Below, piece after piece: positions 10,128-20,798 of a stretch of 47,818 nt of DNA. A model generated the notes under the pieces. That model ran no database searches. It was not told the origin of the DNA and saw only the letters and a program-made list of their open reading frames with translations. Position numbers and translations under genes: made by a program. Position 1 is the first letter of the stretch, and each line of letters opens with the position of its first letter. The stretch is taken from NCBI GenBank assembly GCA_002683785.1, contig NYUB01000030.1, positions 59,066 to 106,883 of the forward strand, written 5' to 3'. The DNA is from Deltaproteobacteria bacterium (lineage in GTDB: Bacteria; SAR324; NAC60-12).

Positions 10128-11069
10128 TTATCTAATTCCAGGATCGTAATTCCCTCCACTTGCAATTACCCCGATTCGCTTTCCCTCAAAAATATCTGAA
10201 TGGTTTAGTACAACTGCAAGCGGTACCGCTCCAGAGGGCTCTACGACCATTTTCATCCTTTGCCAGATCAAGCGGGTTGCAGAGATGATCGGTTCCTCAG
10301 AGACGGTTAAGATGGTTTCCACGTACTTTTGAATCAAAGGAAAAGTCAAACTTCCCAGGGAGGTTCTTAAACCGTCGGCAATTGTGTCAGTCCGTGTAGC
10401 AGGAATGAGTCTGCCTGCATCAAGTGAGCGTTTTGCATCATCGGCATTCAGCGGTTCAGCACCTACCAGCCGAATTTGAGGCCATTCTGTTTGAAGGGCC
10501 AATGCGGTTCCGCTCAACAACCCTCCTCCTCCAACTGGAGTCACTACAAAATCCAAGTCTGGAATTTCATTACAGAGTTCGAGAGCCGCAGTTCCTTGTC
10601 CTGAAATAATCCGAGAATCGTTATAGGGAGGGATTTCTTCAGCCTCCAGTTTTTTGAGGATTTTCTTTAAGGTCGATTCACGTGCATCCAGAGTGGGTTC
10701 GCAGTGCGTGATGATTCCATCATAAGCCTGAACTGCTTCTTGTTTTACTTTTGGAGCATTATTGGGCATCACAATCTGGGCTTCAACCCCTCGATCGGCT
10801 GCAGCTTTGGCGAGGGCTGCACCATGATTTCCCGAAGAATGGGTGGCAACAGCTCTTGGAAGTCCTTGTTCGGCAAGTATCTGTAGAGCATTGCTTGCAC
10901 CACGGAATTTAAAAGAACCTGTTTTTTGCAGGTTTTCACACTTGAAGAAAAGTTCTGCTCCACTGAGATCGTTGAGGCTTTTGCAGGTAAAGATTGAAGT
11001 TTGTTCGATACATCCACGGATTCTGTGCGCAGCTTTCAAAACATCTTCCGGGACGGGTAGTTCTGTCAT
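10128..11069 (-). CDS. PLP-dependent threonine/serine dehydratase or serine racemase-like
   Basis: KCENLQKTGSFKFRGASNAL, SSGNHGAALA, TPVGGGGLLSG. Start moved to MTELPVPEDV (11069); the ORF-track extension to 11261 overlaps the upstream lipoprotein gene. Confidence 0.88.
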   Translation of the reverse strand: MTELPVPEDVLKAAHRIRGCIEQTSIFTCKSLNDLSGAELFFKCENLQKTGSFKFRGASNALQILAEQGLPRAVATHSSGNHGAALAKAAADRGVEAQIVMPNNAPKVKQEAVQAYDGIITHCEPTLDARESTLKKILKKLEAEEIPPYNDSRIISGQGTAALELCNEIPDLDFVVTPVGGGGLLSGTALALQTEWPQIRLVGAEPLNADDAKRSLDAGRLIPATRTDTIADGLRTSLGSLTFPLIQKYVETILTVSEEPIISATRLIWQRMKMVVEPSGAVPLAVVLNHSDIFEGKRIGVIASGGNYDPGIR

Positions 11070-11079
11070 CAAACCCAAC

Positions 11080-11373
11080 TCACTGTTTGATTTCTTCGAT
11101 GATGGTGCGCATGACCGGAATCTGGACATATCCAGTTTCGTTGCTCCAAAAATAGTAATAGCCAATGGCATTTCCGCCGGAATCCTTTTCGCTGGTAACC
11201 TTGCCATCTCTAACCGTCCAGGATTTAACGATCTTACCGTTGTCGGCAACATACGAAACACGAAGGTCCTTGCCCAGCAGATTATCTGCCTGTTTAAACA
11301 TCTGGTTCCGGGACTCTTCAGTACATGCAGAAAAAAGGAAGGCCAGGAAAAAAATCGTGATCAAATTCTTCAT
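11080..11373 (-). CDS. Small predicted lipoprotein
   Basis: 97 aa; MKNLITIFFLAFLFSACTEE with lipobox FSAC; located just upstream of the dehydratase. Confidence 0.7.
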   Translation of the reverse strand: MKNLITIFFLAFLFSACTEESRNQMFKQADNLLGKDLRVSYVADNGKIVKSWTVRDGKVTSEKDSGGNAIGYYYFWSNETGYVQIPVMRTIIEEIKQ

Positions 11374-11463
11374 AGGTGTATTTTGATGATTTATCGTTAT
11401 GTTAACTGATAAGGCAGGCTCTTTCTTCGCCGGATTAGATTCTGCAAATACCTGAATGCTTTA

Positions 11464-11480
11464 TGTTCAATCTTTGAACA
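11464..11480. promoter_or_regulatory. Perfect dyad TGTTCAA-TCT-TTGAACA
   Basis: 7-bp perfect arms, ~70 bp upstream of the nusG-like gene. Confidence 0.35.
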
Positions 11481-11548
11481 TTGAGCTTGCTTCGTTTTGA
11501 AAACCTTATTATTTTGACGGAAAATACACTGAAAACAAAGTATTTATT

Positions 11549-12085
11549 ATGCGATATTCCTCAGAATTAAATTGGTATGCGGTCCGCACAAGGTCACAAG
11601 GTGAGGAGTTGGCCAGGCACGGATTGAGCAAAAAAGGATTTGAACCACTGATGCCTACTTTTCAAGCGGTTAGTCTGAGAAAGGACAGACATAAAATTTT
11701 GACGAAGCCTATTTTCAAAGGTTACTTGTTCGTCCGTCTCCAACTCAACGCAACGAAGCATCTTGAAGTGCTCAAGACTCTGGGAGTGGTTGAAATCTTA
11801 AAAAACAGTCAAGGACCACGAACGATCCCTCAAAACGAGATTGAAAACATCAGACTTCTTGAAAATCACGTTGGAGCTTGTTTTGATGCTCCAGAATTTA
11901 TGGTAGGTGAGAAGGTTGTGGTCCGGGAAGGTCCGCTCAAAGGACTGAGGGGAGTGGTGGACAAGATCGAAAATCGTCTTCTTCGAGTAGGAATAGAAGC
12001 CGTTCCTGGTGCGATCATGATTGAGATAGACCCACAGCAAGTGATTTCTGAAGAGTCAGGAATTTATCACACGGTAGCATCCTGA
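11549..12085 (+). CDS. NusG-family transcription antitermination paralog (RfaH/UpxY-like)
   Basis: 178 aa; WYAVRTRSQGEELARHGLSKKGFEPLMPT, PIFKGYLFVRL, GEKVVVREGPLKGLRGVVD (KOW). Not in the secE-rplK context. Confidence 0.85.
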   Translation: MRYSSELNWYAVRTRSQGEELARHGLSKKGFEPLMPTFQAVSLRKDRHKILTKPIFKGYLFVRLQLNATKHLEVLKTLGVVEILKNSQGPRTIPQNEIENIRLLENHVGACFDAPEFMVGEKVVVREGPLKGLRGVVDKIENRLLRVGIEAVPGAIMIEIDPQQVISEESGIYHTVAS

Positions 12086-12107
12086 TGAAAGCTAATCAGC
12101 TTTCATC
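12084..12107. terminator. Perfect 10-bp stem / 4-nt loop hairpin between convergent genes
   Basis: GATGAAAGCT-AATC-AGCTTTCATC. It overlaps the nusG-like stop (12083-12085) and contains the channel gene stop (complement 12096-12098). Confidence 0.5.
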
Positions 12108-14060
12108 TTCCGCCAGAGTAATCAAAGCATCTCCAGGTTGAAACTTGTAGGAAGTCTTTTTGTTGGGGATCAAATTAATCCCGAAAGACTTTGACGAGTC
12201 AAATTCTTCAGCACGGATTTTTATACCGAAACAGATTTCAGAACGCTTTTGTGCGGCAAGTACACAGTCTGCAAAACTGATATCTTCCTTTTCGAACTCT
12301 TCGAAGTAGAGGCTGATTGGTTTGACATAAACCTCACTGCCTTCTTCAGAAAATAGGTCATCATAAACCCTCATCACATCAGGATCTTCAGCAACCTGTG
12401 CAAAAATCTTAGAGACGAACTGATTCGAAATCAGAAAATCTTTGACTCCAGCTTTCAGCACCAGTTCAGTGTTTTCGGATTCAACGATTTCTGTGATCAA
12501 TTTGGTCTGAATCTCATTTCCAGTTGCACGTGTATGTTCCTGAAAGATATTACGAATCTGAAGCAGACGCATGATTGTTTTTGAATCGATTTCTTCAGCT
12601 TCCTCTCCCCTACCTGCAAGAATTGAAACGGTTGTATATTCCTGAAGTTTCAGCCTTTTTAATTGTTCTTTGGAGTGATAATCGATTTGTTTGCATTTCA
12701 TTTCGATATCAGAAAATTGCTTTCTGATATCTTCAAATTCTTTTTTTATTTCAGGATTCAAATTTTCTACGACGAGGTTTACTGCAGAACCTTTGATCAT
12801 GTAACTCGCATATTCCTTTAATACTATGGGAGCTTTATTGTTCCAACCTACGATCATGTGTTTTTCTACTGGGATTTCTGCACGATCAGTGGAGTATGTA
12901 TGAGTTTTTGGTTCGATGACTTGATTATCTGAATAATTAATTGTTGAGTCATCCTCAGCGAGGACTATGATATCGTCATCATCATTTAAGACATAATCCA
13001 GAGGAGGATTCATCGTGATTGTACCCTCAGAATTTCTAACTCCCAAAGGCACTGTTTCCATAAAACGATATTGAAGTTCTCCAAAATTTTGTGTCCCCCA
13101 TCCTTGATCTGGACGGAAGAAATAAAATTCATTACCCTCAAATCCTACTAAATCCATGTAGACCATAGAGAGCCCTTCACATCTGGACGTTTGTACCAGC
13201 ATCCTAGCCAAAAGATCAGCTTCATTTAATGTGGTAATTTTACCTTCAACAATGGTTTCAGCGAGATTCCTGTATCGATCAATGTGAACTTCAGCAACGA
13301 CAGGTGGGACAGAATCTTCACCCTTTGCAGCAACAACAGCCATAATAGTTTTTAGAACTTTGGCATCTGCTGCCTCCTTCACATCATTATTATCGGAAGC
13401 TTTTGCTGTATTTAATACGACAACTGAGTGTGCGACATCGATCCCAGCGTTCTGAAGATTGATTAAGCTTGTTGTTGACCCGCTTCGAGTGATTACTCGT
13501 GTTGACTGTAGGTCAACAATTCGATCACGGAGATAATCATCCATCTCTTCTTTGTCCATATCAGCAAGAATAGCAATAACACCCTCATCGGATTCGTTGG
13601 CTAGTACAATTTCTCGGATGATGTCAATCACGCGCTCGCTGAAACCCACAATAAGAATATGATCTTCCTCAATCACCTTGCTTTTCCCTTTTCGAAGCAT
13701 TGCAAGGCGCTTATCAAATTCTTGGGTGATGAAAGCCACCATGCTCGAGAAAAGAACAATTCCTAATGATATGGTAGCTATTCCTACAAGTTTTCCGGCA
13801 AGGTTTGAATCTGTATCTAACTCTGCAAGAGCCCCTGAATCAGTAATCTGGGAGAAAGCATGCCAAATCAGCTGTAATGGATCTTCGATATTGGGATCAT
13901 GAAAGAAAAAGAATATGATCACTCGTACTGCTCCCATTACGATAAATGCGACCATAAACATGAGGAGCAGAGCAAGAAAAACATATAACCCTCCTTTTGA
14001 CATCAAATTGTCTAGGGTATATTTGAATTTTTCCTGGAAGGTGTATTTTTGTGAATCCAT
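12096..14060 (-). CDS. CASTOR/POLLUX-like ion channel with TrkA-N/RCK-type domains
   Basis: 654 aa; N-terminal TM segments with pore-like SQITDSGALAELD, second TM, then HILIVGFSERVIDIIREI and a second HMIVGWNNKAPIVLKEY Rossmann-like domain. Confidence 0.78.
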   Translation of the reverse strand: MDSQKYTFQEKFKYTLDNLMSKGGLYVFLALLLMFMVAFIVMGAVRVIIFFFFHDPNIEDPLQLIWHAFSQITDSGALAELDTDSNLAGKLVGIATISLGIVLFSSMVAFITQEFDKRLAMLRKGKSKVIEEDHILIVGFSERVIDIIREIVLANESDEGVIAILADMDKEEMDDYLRDRIVDLQSTRVITRSGSTTSLINLQNAGIDVAHSVVVLNTAKASDNNDVKEAADAKVLKTIMAVVAAKGEDSVPPVVAEVHIDRYRNLAETIVEGKITTLNEADLLARMLVQTSRCEGLSMVYMDLVGFEGNEFYFFRPDQGWGTQNFGELQYRFMETVPLGVRNSEGTITMNPPLDYVLNDDDDIIVLAEDDSTINYSDNQVIEPKTHTYSTDRAEIPVEKHMIVGWNNKAPIVLKEYASYMIKGSAVNLVVENLNPEIKKEFEDIRKQFSDIEMKCKQIDYHSKEQLKRLKLQEYTTVSILAGRGEEAEEIDSKTIMRLLQIRNIFQEHTRATGNEIQTKLITEIVESENTELVLKAGVKDFLISNQFVSKIFAQVAEDPDVMRVYDDLFSEEGSEVYVKPISLYFEEFEKEDISFADCVLAAQKRSEICFGIKIRAEEFDSSKSFGINLIPNKKTSYKFQPGDALITLAEDES

Positions 14061-14357
14061 TTTTGCTCTATGCCTTTTTGTGGCTCGAATAACCTGACAT
14101 TAGTTTTATTAAAATCACTCTTAGGTTTAAATTAATGATTTGATTTACAAACGAATATATCAAGTAACCCTCATCATAGGGAACCTTTTAGGTATGGTCA
14201 ATCGATCTCTATCAAAGGCAGATGTTATTGAAAAAATCTAGTCATGACACAGAAGGAAAGAAGAACTAGCCGAGGTGATGATTTGTACCTAATATAATGG
14301 GATCAACATATGAAATCATAGTAAACCACTAACCTTATCTTTCAACAATAATTTTCT

Positions 14358-14588
14358 ATGTCTTGGTATGACCCATTAAAACTCAATAGCCGAAAATGGA
14401 GTGAACGGAGTGCAACTGGAAAGAAGATCTATGTCATCTATTACCTGATTCTGATCTCTTTCCTGGGAGTCATGCTATGGGTAGGTGAGTTTAGCGAGGA
14501 AGCGAAAACTCGTAATCAGCAGGAACTTCTTGAATGGCAGGAATCAAGAAAAAATGAAGAGGCAAGATCAACGGAAACTTTAAACTAG
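14358..14588 (+). CDS. Small single-pass membrane protein, unknown function
   Basis: 76 aa; TM segment IYVIYYLILISFLGVMLWVG followed by a charged tail. Confidence 0.5.
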   Translation: MSWYDPLKLNSRKWSERSATGKKIYVIYYLILISFLGVMLWVGEFSEEAKTRNQQELLEWQESRKNEEARSTETLN

Positions 14589-14720
14589 ATTGAATTTTAT
14601 GAGGTTAAGCAGGATTGAATGGGCCTCCAAGGTGTCACAGATAGTGGGATTTCGGGAATTTGAGAAATTCTTTGGAGAGGATAGCATCTTCGCTGAAGAT
14701 GATTGGTTTAAAGAAAGGGT

Positions 14721-14738
14721 CCTGCCCCTAGGGGCAGG
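14721..14738. terminator. Perfect palindrome CCTGCCCCTAGGGGCAGG, candidate terminator for the minus-strand small ORF
   Basis: 18-nt perfect inverted repeat, followed on the minus strand by ACCCTTTCTTT. Confidence 0.4.
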
Positions 14739-14759
14739 TAATAGCATGGGGATTTCACT

Positions 14760-14927
14760 TCATTCCGTCGGATTCGTTCTTTGATGTCGTGACTTGACGA
14801 AAATCAAAGATCGCAAAGGACTTGTTTTGGGTAAAGTTGCATCAACAGGTTCCACACTTTTCTTCACCAACGCTTCTTCCAAAAAATAATCGAACGAATT
14901 CGAATCGCTGGTTATGTTACAAATCAT
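14760..14927 (-). CDS. Small ORF (55 aa), unknown function
   Basis: MICNITSDSNSFDYFLEEALVKKSVEPVDATLPKTSPLRSLIFVKSRHQRTNPTE*; strong SD AAGGAG just upstream; below the ORF-track cutoff. Confidence 0.45.
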   Translation of the reverse strand: MICNITSDSNSFDYFLEEALVKKSVEPVDATLPKTSPLRSLIFVKSRHQRTNPTE

Positions 14928-14941
14928 AATCACTCCTTGAA

Positions 14942-14974
14942 AATTTAGGTTTGGCCCCTCCTTGGGCCTAAATT
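14942..14974. other. Hairpin in the putative leader of the 55-aa ORF
   Basis: AATTTA(ggttt)GGCCC ctcctt GGGCC TAAATT: nested inverted repeats. Confidence 0.4.
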
Positions 14975-15189
14975 CCTCCTTGATCAGATAAGGACCCCGT
15001 CCCTGGGGTATGGCCTTCCCTGGACTTGATTCCTTATCGGAATATTTTTAAAAGTCTTAACAAGAAAATTTCATTCGCGAATCTTAGTAGAGGAGTTTTT
15101 TGTTCCATTTCGGGTATACGCTTGATATAAGATCAACTCTTCAATAAACCTTCCGGCAAAAACTAAAACGCGATCAATCCGATTGAGCT

Positions 15190-17937
15190 ATGAGTTCATT
15201 TCTGAGTAATGGGGATCCAGCAGCGATAGAAGGGTTATACCTCAAATTTTGTCAAAATCCAGATTCAGTCGATCCTGAATGGCGATGTTTTTTCCAGGGA
15301 TTTGAATTTTCCAAGGCGGAATTTCATGAGAACGGGGAGAACCGTTCAAGTATGCCGCCTGTGGATCAAAAAGTTGCAATTTCAAAGAAAGAAATTGCCG
15401 TGAGCAATCTGATCGATGCTTACCGTCAACGGGGGCATCTTTTTGCCAGGACAAATCCAGTGCGTCCTCGGCGTATACACGAAATGCCGATCATCCTTGA
15501 AGACTTCAGTCTTGGAGAAGGGGATATGGAAACGATATTCCAGAGTGGAGAAAGGATTGGAATTGGTCCGGCATCCTTAAAAAATATCCTCACTTTCTTA
15601 GAAAAAACTTACTGCAGTTCTGTTGGAGTAGAATATAAATTTGTAAGAAATCCGGAAGTATTACGTTGGTTAGAAGAAAAGATGGAATCGTGTTCCAATG
15701 CTCCAGAATATTCGATTGAAGAACAGGTTGATCATTTAAAGAAAATAAATGAAGCAGTGACCTTTGAGTCTTTTTTGCACACCAAGTTTGTGGGGCAGAA
15801 GCGATTTTCCCTGGAGGGATCTGAGGCAATAATTCCAGCGCTGGACACCCTTGTTGAAAAAGGGGCGCTTTTAGGTGTTGAGGAATTCATCATCGGCATG
15901 GCTCACCGGGGTCGCCTGAATGTACTGGCCAACATCCTGGGCAAGCCTTATGAAGACATTTTCATGGAATTCGAAGGCAAGATGGTGGGTTCCGATGGAT
16001 TTGATGGAGATGTGAAATACCACATGGGTCATTCCAGTGACCGTCTCATTAGAAATGGCAATACCGTCCACCTAAGCCTGACACCAAACCCGTCCCACCT
16101 GGAAGCTGTCAATCCTGTGGTTGCGGGCATTTCCCGTGGGAAGATCGATCGACGTTATCATGGTGATGTAGACAAACTTGTTCCGATTCTGATTCATGGA
16201 GACGCTTCGATTGCCGGTCAAGGCATTGTCTATGAAACACTGCAGATGTCACAACTCCCAGGGTATCACATTGGAGGAACGGTTCATGTGGTACTCAATA
16301 ATCAGGTTGGTTTTACAGCGGATTATTTCGAGGGGAGATCCAGTACTTACTGTACTGATGTTGCGAAAACCACACTTTCTCCCGTGTTTCATGTCAATGC
16401 GGATGACTTAGATGCTGTTGCTTATGTAACAGAGCTTGCACTGGAATTCCGGCAGAAATTTCATCGCGATGTTTTTGTTGATATCGTCGGATATCGCCGA
16501 CATGGACACAATGAGTCTGATGAGCCTCGTTTCACCCAACCCTCTCTGTATAAACGTATTGCTGAACACCCCAATCCTCTCAAGGTTTATTCTCAACGAT
16601 TGATCCAGGATGGAAGGATTTCTGAAGCGGCGGTTCAGAAGTTAGTTGAGGATTTCAAGAAACAACTTTCCGAACGACTGGAAAGTACGAAAAAACAGGA
16701 AATTTCGGCTTCAACCTCTTTTCTTGAAGGAGCATGGGCTGGAATTCGGCAACCTGGAGTTATTGATTTTGAACAGTCTCCAGAAACTGGGGTGGATCGT
16801 GAAACTTTTCTTAGGTTGGCCCAGAGGGTGACTGACCTTCCGGAACAGATGAATTTTTTCCCTAAAATCCGAAAGCTCTATGCAGAACGCAGGGCCATGA
16901 TTCTGGAAAAAGAAATACTTGACTGGGGGGCCGGAGAAACAATGGCCTTTGCGACCATGCTGGAAGAATACCGCCCTGTCCGTATCAGTGGCCAGGATTC
17001 AGGAAGGGGGACCTTTGCTCATCGTCATGCAATTGTTACCACGGAGGAAGATTCGAAATATGTTCCACTCAATCACCTCTCAGACAAGCAAGCACCCTTT
17101 TCAGTCTATAATTCTCTACTTTCTGAATACGGAGTACTTGGATTTGAATTTGGATACGCCTATTCCACACCAAGAAGTCTGACGATCTGGGAAGCTCAAT
17201 TTGGAGACTTTGGAAACGGAGCCCAGATTATTTTTGATCAATTCATCAGTTCTGCAGAAACCAAATGGCACCGCATGAACGGTCTCGTTATGCTCTTGCC
17301 TCATGGTTACGAGGGGCAGGGACCGGAACACTCATCCGCCCGGATCGAACGTTATATGGAACTTTGTGCAGACAAAAACCTTATGATTGCCAACTGCACT
17401 CTACCGGCAAATATTTATCATGTCTTGCGGAGGCAAGTGAATCAGTCCTTCAGAAAACCTTTGATCATCTTTACCCCCAAAAGCCTGCTTCGACATCCTA
17501 AATGCACCAGTCCGCTTCAAGATTTTATAAGTGGATCAAGGTTCAGGGAAGTACTCGATGACACCAAGGTTGAACCTGAGAAAGTCCGTAAAGTGCTGTT
17601 CTGTTCAGGTAAGGTTTTTTATGACCTTGAGGCATTTCAGGATGAAAAAGCACAGGATCATGTGGCAATTGTCCGACTTGAACAGCTATACCCATTGCCG
17701 ATTAAACAGTTGGAAAATGTGATTGCTCGTTATCCAAATTGTCAAACCTGGTGTTGGGTCCAGGAGGAGCCAGAGAACATGGGAGCCTGGAGCTTCATGA
17801 ATCGAAAATTCCGTTTCACCCCAAAACCACTCCAGTTAGTATCACGAAAAGAGACCTCTTCGCCTGCAGGAGGTTTTGTGAAAAAACATACTCTCAATCA
17901 ACAAGCTTTGATTGAAAGGGCGTTCAGTATCGGATAA
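15190..17937 (+). CDS. sucA: 2-oxoglutarate dehydrogenase E1 component
   Basis: 915 aa; [70 protein letters not shown]. Confidence 0.97.
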   Translation: MSSFLSNGDPAAIEGLYLKFCQNPDSVDPEWRCFFQGFEFSKAEFHENGENRSSMPPVDQKVAISKKEIAVSNLIDAYRQRGHLFARTNPVRPRRIHEMPIILEDFSLGEGDMETIFQSGERIGIGPASLKNILTFLEKTYCSSVGVEYKFVRNPEVLRWLEEKMESCSNAPEYSIEEQVDHLKKINEAVTFESFLHTKFVGQKRFSLEGSEAIIPALDTLVEKGALLGVEEFIIGMAHRGRLNVLANILGKPYEDIFMEFEGKMVGSDGFDGDVKYHMGHSSDRLIRNGNTVHLSLTPNPSHLEAVNPVVAGISRGKIDRRYHGDVDKLVPILIHGDASIAGQGIVYETLQMSQLPGYHIGGTVHVVLNNQVGFTADYFEGRSSTYCTDVAKTTLSPVFHVNADDLDAVAYVTELALEFRQKFHRDVFVDIVGYRRHGHNESDEPRFTQPSLYKRIAEHPNPLKVYSQRLIQDGRISEAAVQKLVEDFKKQLSERLESTKKQEISASTSFLEGAWAGIRQPGVIDFEQSPETGVDRETFLRLAQRVTDLPEQMNFFPKIRKLYAERRAMILEKEILDWGAGETMAFATMLEEYRPVRISGQDSGRGTFAHRHAIVTTEEDSKYVPLNHLSDKQAPFSVYNSLLSEYGVLGFEFGYAYSTPRSLTIWEAQFGDFGNGAQIIFDQFISSAETKWHRMNGLVMLLPHGYEGQGPEHSSARIERYMELCADKNLMIANCTLPANIYHVLRRQVNQSFRKPLIIFTPKSLLRHPKCTSPLQDFISGSRFREVLDDTKVEPEKVRKVLFCSGKVFYDLEAFQDEKAQDHVAIVRLEQLYPLPIKQLENVIARYPNCQTWCWVQEEPENMGAWSFMNRKFRFTPKPLQLVSRKETSSPAGGFVKKHTLNQQALIERAFSIG

Positions 17938-17957
17938 CAAATCAAAAGTATAAGAAC

Positions 17958-19250
17958 ATGTCTGTTCATGAAATTAAAATTCCCAGTCCGGGAGAATCGA
18001 TCACGGAAGTTGAAATCGGAAATTGGCTCAAAAAGGATGGTGATTTGGTTCAGATCGATGAATCTCTATGTGAGATTGAGACTGACAAAGCAACCCTTCC
18101 TTTAGTGGCAGAAGTCGCTGGGAAACTGAAAATTTTCCTGGAACAGGGGGCGACCGCCAATGTTGGAGATGTTGCCTGCAGTATTGACCCTGATAAGGCG
18201 GGTTCCATCCCAGTAGAAGAGATTGGTACAACAACTTTAGGATCAGATCAACCAGGAGATCCAGTTGAAGAAAAAAAGTCTTCTTCCCAGGAGACTGTCT
18301 ACGCAAAAGGACACCCTTCTCCTGCGGCTCAGAAAATAATGAATCAAGAGGGAATGAAAGCAGGTCAGATTGAAGGTACAGGCCCTGGGGGTAGGATCCT
18401 AAAACAGGATGTTAGTGATGCGATGTCTGAGCCAACGAATGATGTGAAGCTCACTGAAAAGCCAGTTTCTAATCATGAAGTTCGTGTTGAGGTCAAAAAT
18501 TCGACACCCATTCCATCTTCATCCTCTCCTGTTTCTGTTCCTTCCGGACAGCGTGAAGTGAAGCGCCAGCGAATGTCCCGTTTGCGAAGAAAACTTTCGG
18601 AAAGGTTGGTCTCTGTTAAAAATGAAACAGCGATGCTTACGACCTTCAATGAAGTCGATATGCAGTCGATTTATGATCTAAGGTCAAAGTACAAGGATGG
18701 TTTTGAGAAAAAACATGATGTAAGGCTTGGTTTCATGGGTTTTTTCGTCAAAGCCTGTTCTGAGGCTCTCAGAGAGTTCCCTGCAGTCAATTCTCAGATC
18801 GATGGAGAAGAAATCGTTTCCTTCGAATATGTGGACATGGGGATCGCCGTTAGTGCCCCAAAAGGATTGATGGTTCCGGTGATCCGTAATGCTGAAACAC
18901 TCAGCATTGCTGAAATCGAGACGGAAATCCGCAGATTGGCAGCCAGGGCCAGGGAGAATCAATTGAGTCTTGCAGAAATGGAAGGCGGGACTTTCTCGAT
19001 TACCAATGGTGGGGTTTTTGGTTCCATGCTTTCCACACCAATCCTCAATCCTCCCCAGGCAGCTATTTTGGGAATGCACAATATTGTGGAAAGACCCATG
19101 GCGATAAATGGAGAAGTCAAAATCCGTCCGGTAATGTTTATAGCTCTGTCCTATGACCATCGACTGATTGATGGTCAACAGTCGGTCAGTTTTTTAGTCC
19201 GGCTTAAAGAACTGCTTGAAACACCTGCCCGGATGATTTTGGGAGTCTGA
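17958..19250 (+). CDS. sucB: Dihydrolipoyllysine-residue succinyltransferase (E2)
   Basis: 430 aa; lipoyl domain [13 protein letters not shown]3-binding region, catalytic [11 protein letters not shown]. Confidence 0.96.
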   Translation: MSVHEIKIPSPGESITEVEIGNWLKKDGDLVQIDESLCEIETDKATLPLVAEVAGKLKIFLEQGATANVGDVACSIDPDKAGSIPVEEIGTTTLGSDQPGDPVEEKKSSSQETVYAKGHPSPAAQKIMNQEGMKAGQIEGTGPGGRILKQDVSDAMSEPTNDVKLTEKPVSNHEVRVEVKNSTPIPSSSSPVSVPSGQREVKRQRMSRLRRKLSERLVSVKNETAMLTTFNEVDMQSIYDLRSKYKDGFEKKHDVRLGFMGFFVKACSEALREFPAVNSQIDGEEIVSFEYVDMGIAVSAPKGLMVPVIRNAETLSIAEIETEIRRLAARARENQLSLAEMEGGTFSITNGGVFGSMLSTPILNPPQAAILGMHNIVERPMAINGEVKIRPVMFIALSYDHRLIDGQQSVSFLVRLKELLETPARMILGV

Positions 19251-19343
19251 AAAGTAGATGCGTTAAATGAACGGCCTGCTGTTGAATTTATAGAGGTGCT
19301 TAAATAATTTCTTTTTTCATAATTTTTATCCATCAAAGCGTTA

Positions 19344-20747
19344 ATGTCGAAATTTGATGCCACTGTAATCGGTTCTGGTCCGGGTGGCTATGTTGCCGCC
19401 ATTCGCTGCGCCCAGTTGGGGATGAAAACCGCGATTATTGAACGATATCCTACCCTGGGAGGTACATGTCTCAATGTTGGCTGCATTCCTTCCAAAGCTC
19501 TGCTGGATTCAAGTGAACACTACCACAATGCGTTGAAGCATTTTGGCAAACATGGGATTGAAACCGATGGACTTAGTCTAAACTGGCCGTCGATGCTTGC
19601 GAGAAAGGATGAAGTTGTTTCACAAACCTGTACAGGTGTGGAATACCTGATGAAAAAAAACGAGATTGAGGTTTTTCATGGAAACGGTGCATTTCTCTCC
19701 TCCCAATCAATTCAAATTACAAGGGATGACGGAACCCAAATTCAAATCGAGTCGGAAAAAGTCATCATTGCAACAGGTTCCAAACCTTCAAGCATCCCTG
19801 GTGTGGAAATAGATAAGCAACGAATCATCACTTCTACGGAAGCTCTTAAATTGAAGGAAGTTCCCAAAAGCTTGCTGGTCATTGGAGGAGGAATTATTGG
19901 CCTGGAGCTCGGCTCGGTCTATTCACGTTTGGGCTCTGAAGTACAAGTGGTTGAATATCTGGACTGCCTGATACCATCAATGGATGGGAGCCTGAGTAAA
20001 GAAATGTTAAGAACTCTAAAAAAACAAGGAATAAAGTTTTTTCTCAGCCATGCCGTTCAGGAAGTCAAATCTTCTCAAAACAAGGTGTTGATCAGCGCAC
20101 TGAATAAAAAAGAGGAGAAGGTTGAATTTGAAGCGGATTATTGTTTGGTTGCAGTCGGAAGGCACCCTTATACCGAGGGACTCAATCTGGAGGCGGCAGG
20201 TTTAAAAGTCGATGAAAGAGGTCGGGTCCCAGTCGATGAAAATCTCCAAACAACGGTTCAAGGCATATATGCCATCGGAGATGTGGTCAAAGGAGCAATG
20301 CTGGCTCATAAAGCAGAAGAAGAAGGCGTCTTTGTTGCTGAAACAATGGCCGGTGAAAAGCCTCACATGAACTATCGAAATATTCCGAGTGTACTTTATA
20401 CTTGGCCTGAAGCTGCTGGCGTGGGCTATACCGAAGAGGAACTGATATCTGAAGAGAGGGATTATAAATCCGGGAGCTTCCCTTTCAGGGCGTTGGGGCG
20501 AGCCCGAGCCGCGATGGAAACTGATGGTTTGGTGAAGATCCTCGCCGACCCGGTCACGGATGAAATTTTGGGCATCCACATGATGGGGGCGAGGGTTGCC
20601 GATTTAATTGCAGAAGCCGTGGTGGCCCTGGAATTCCGTGCCAGTACAGAAGATCTTGCCCGCATCTCCCATGCTCACCCGACCTTTGCTGAAGCAGTCA
20701 AAGAAGCGGCCCTGGATGCTACGGCAAAACGCCCACTGCATCTTTGA
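19344..20747 (+). CDS. lpdA: Dihydrolipoyl dehydrogenase (E3)
   Basis: 467 aa; GSGPGGYVAAIR, GGTCLNVGCIPSKALL, TYAIGDV-like motif (IYAIGDV), HAHPTFAEAVKEA. Confidence 0.96.
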   Translation: MSKFDATVIGSGPGGYVAAIRCAQLGMKTAIIERYPTLGGTCLNVGCIPSKALLDSSEHYHNALKHFGKHGIETDGLSLNWPSMLARKDEVVSQTCTGVEYLMKKNEIEVFHGNGAFLSSQSIQITRDDGTQIQIESEKVIIATGSKPSSIPGVEIDKQRIITSTEALKLKEVPKSLLVIGGGIIGLELGSVYSRLGSEVQVVEYLDCLIPSMDGSLSKEMLRTLKKQGIKFFLSHAVQEVKSSQNKVLISALNKKEEKVEFEADYCLVAVGRHPYTEGLNLEAAGLKVDERGRVPVDENLQTTVQGIYAIGDVVKGAMLAHKAEEEGVFVAETMAGEKPHMNYRNIPSVLYTWPEAAGVGYTEEELISEERDYKSGSFPFRALGRARAAMETDGLVKILADPVTDEILGIHMMGARVADLIAEAVVALEFRASTEDLARISHAHPTFAEAVKEAALDATAKRPLHL

Positions 20748-20798
20748 ACCAAAGCAACTGATAATATTTTTTTTAAAGAAACTCTCCTTTGGTCTGCT

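Noticed and set aside
11070-11261. N-terminal extension of the dehydratase ORF (MFRMLPTTVRSLNPGR...)
   Set aside because: Out-of-frame translation of the adjacent lipoprotein gene. The enzyme domain starts at MTELPVPEDV.
14590-14784. 64-aa plus-strand ORF after the small membrane protein
   Set aside because: Runs through the perfect palindrome at 14721-14738 and overlaps the better-supported minus-strand 55-aa ORF. Coding support is weak.
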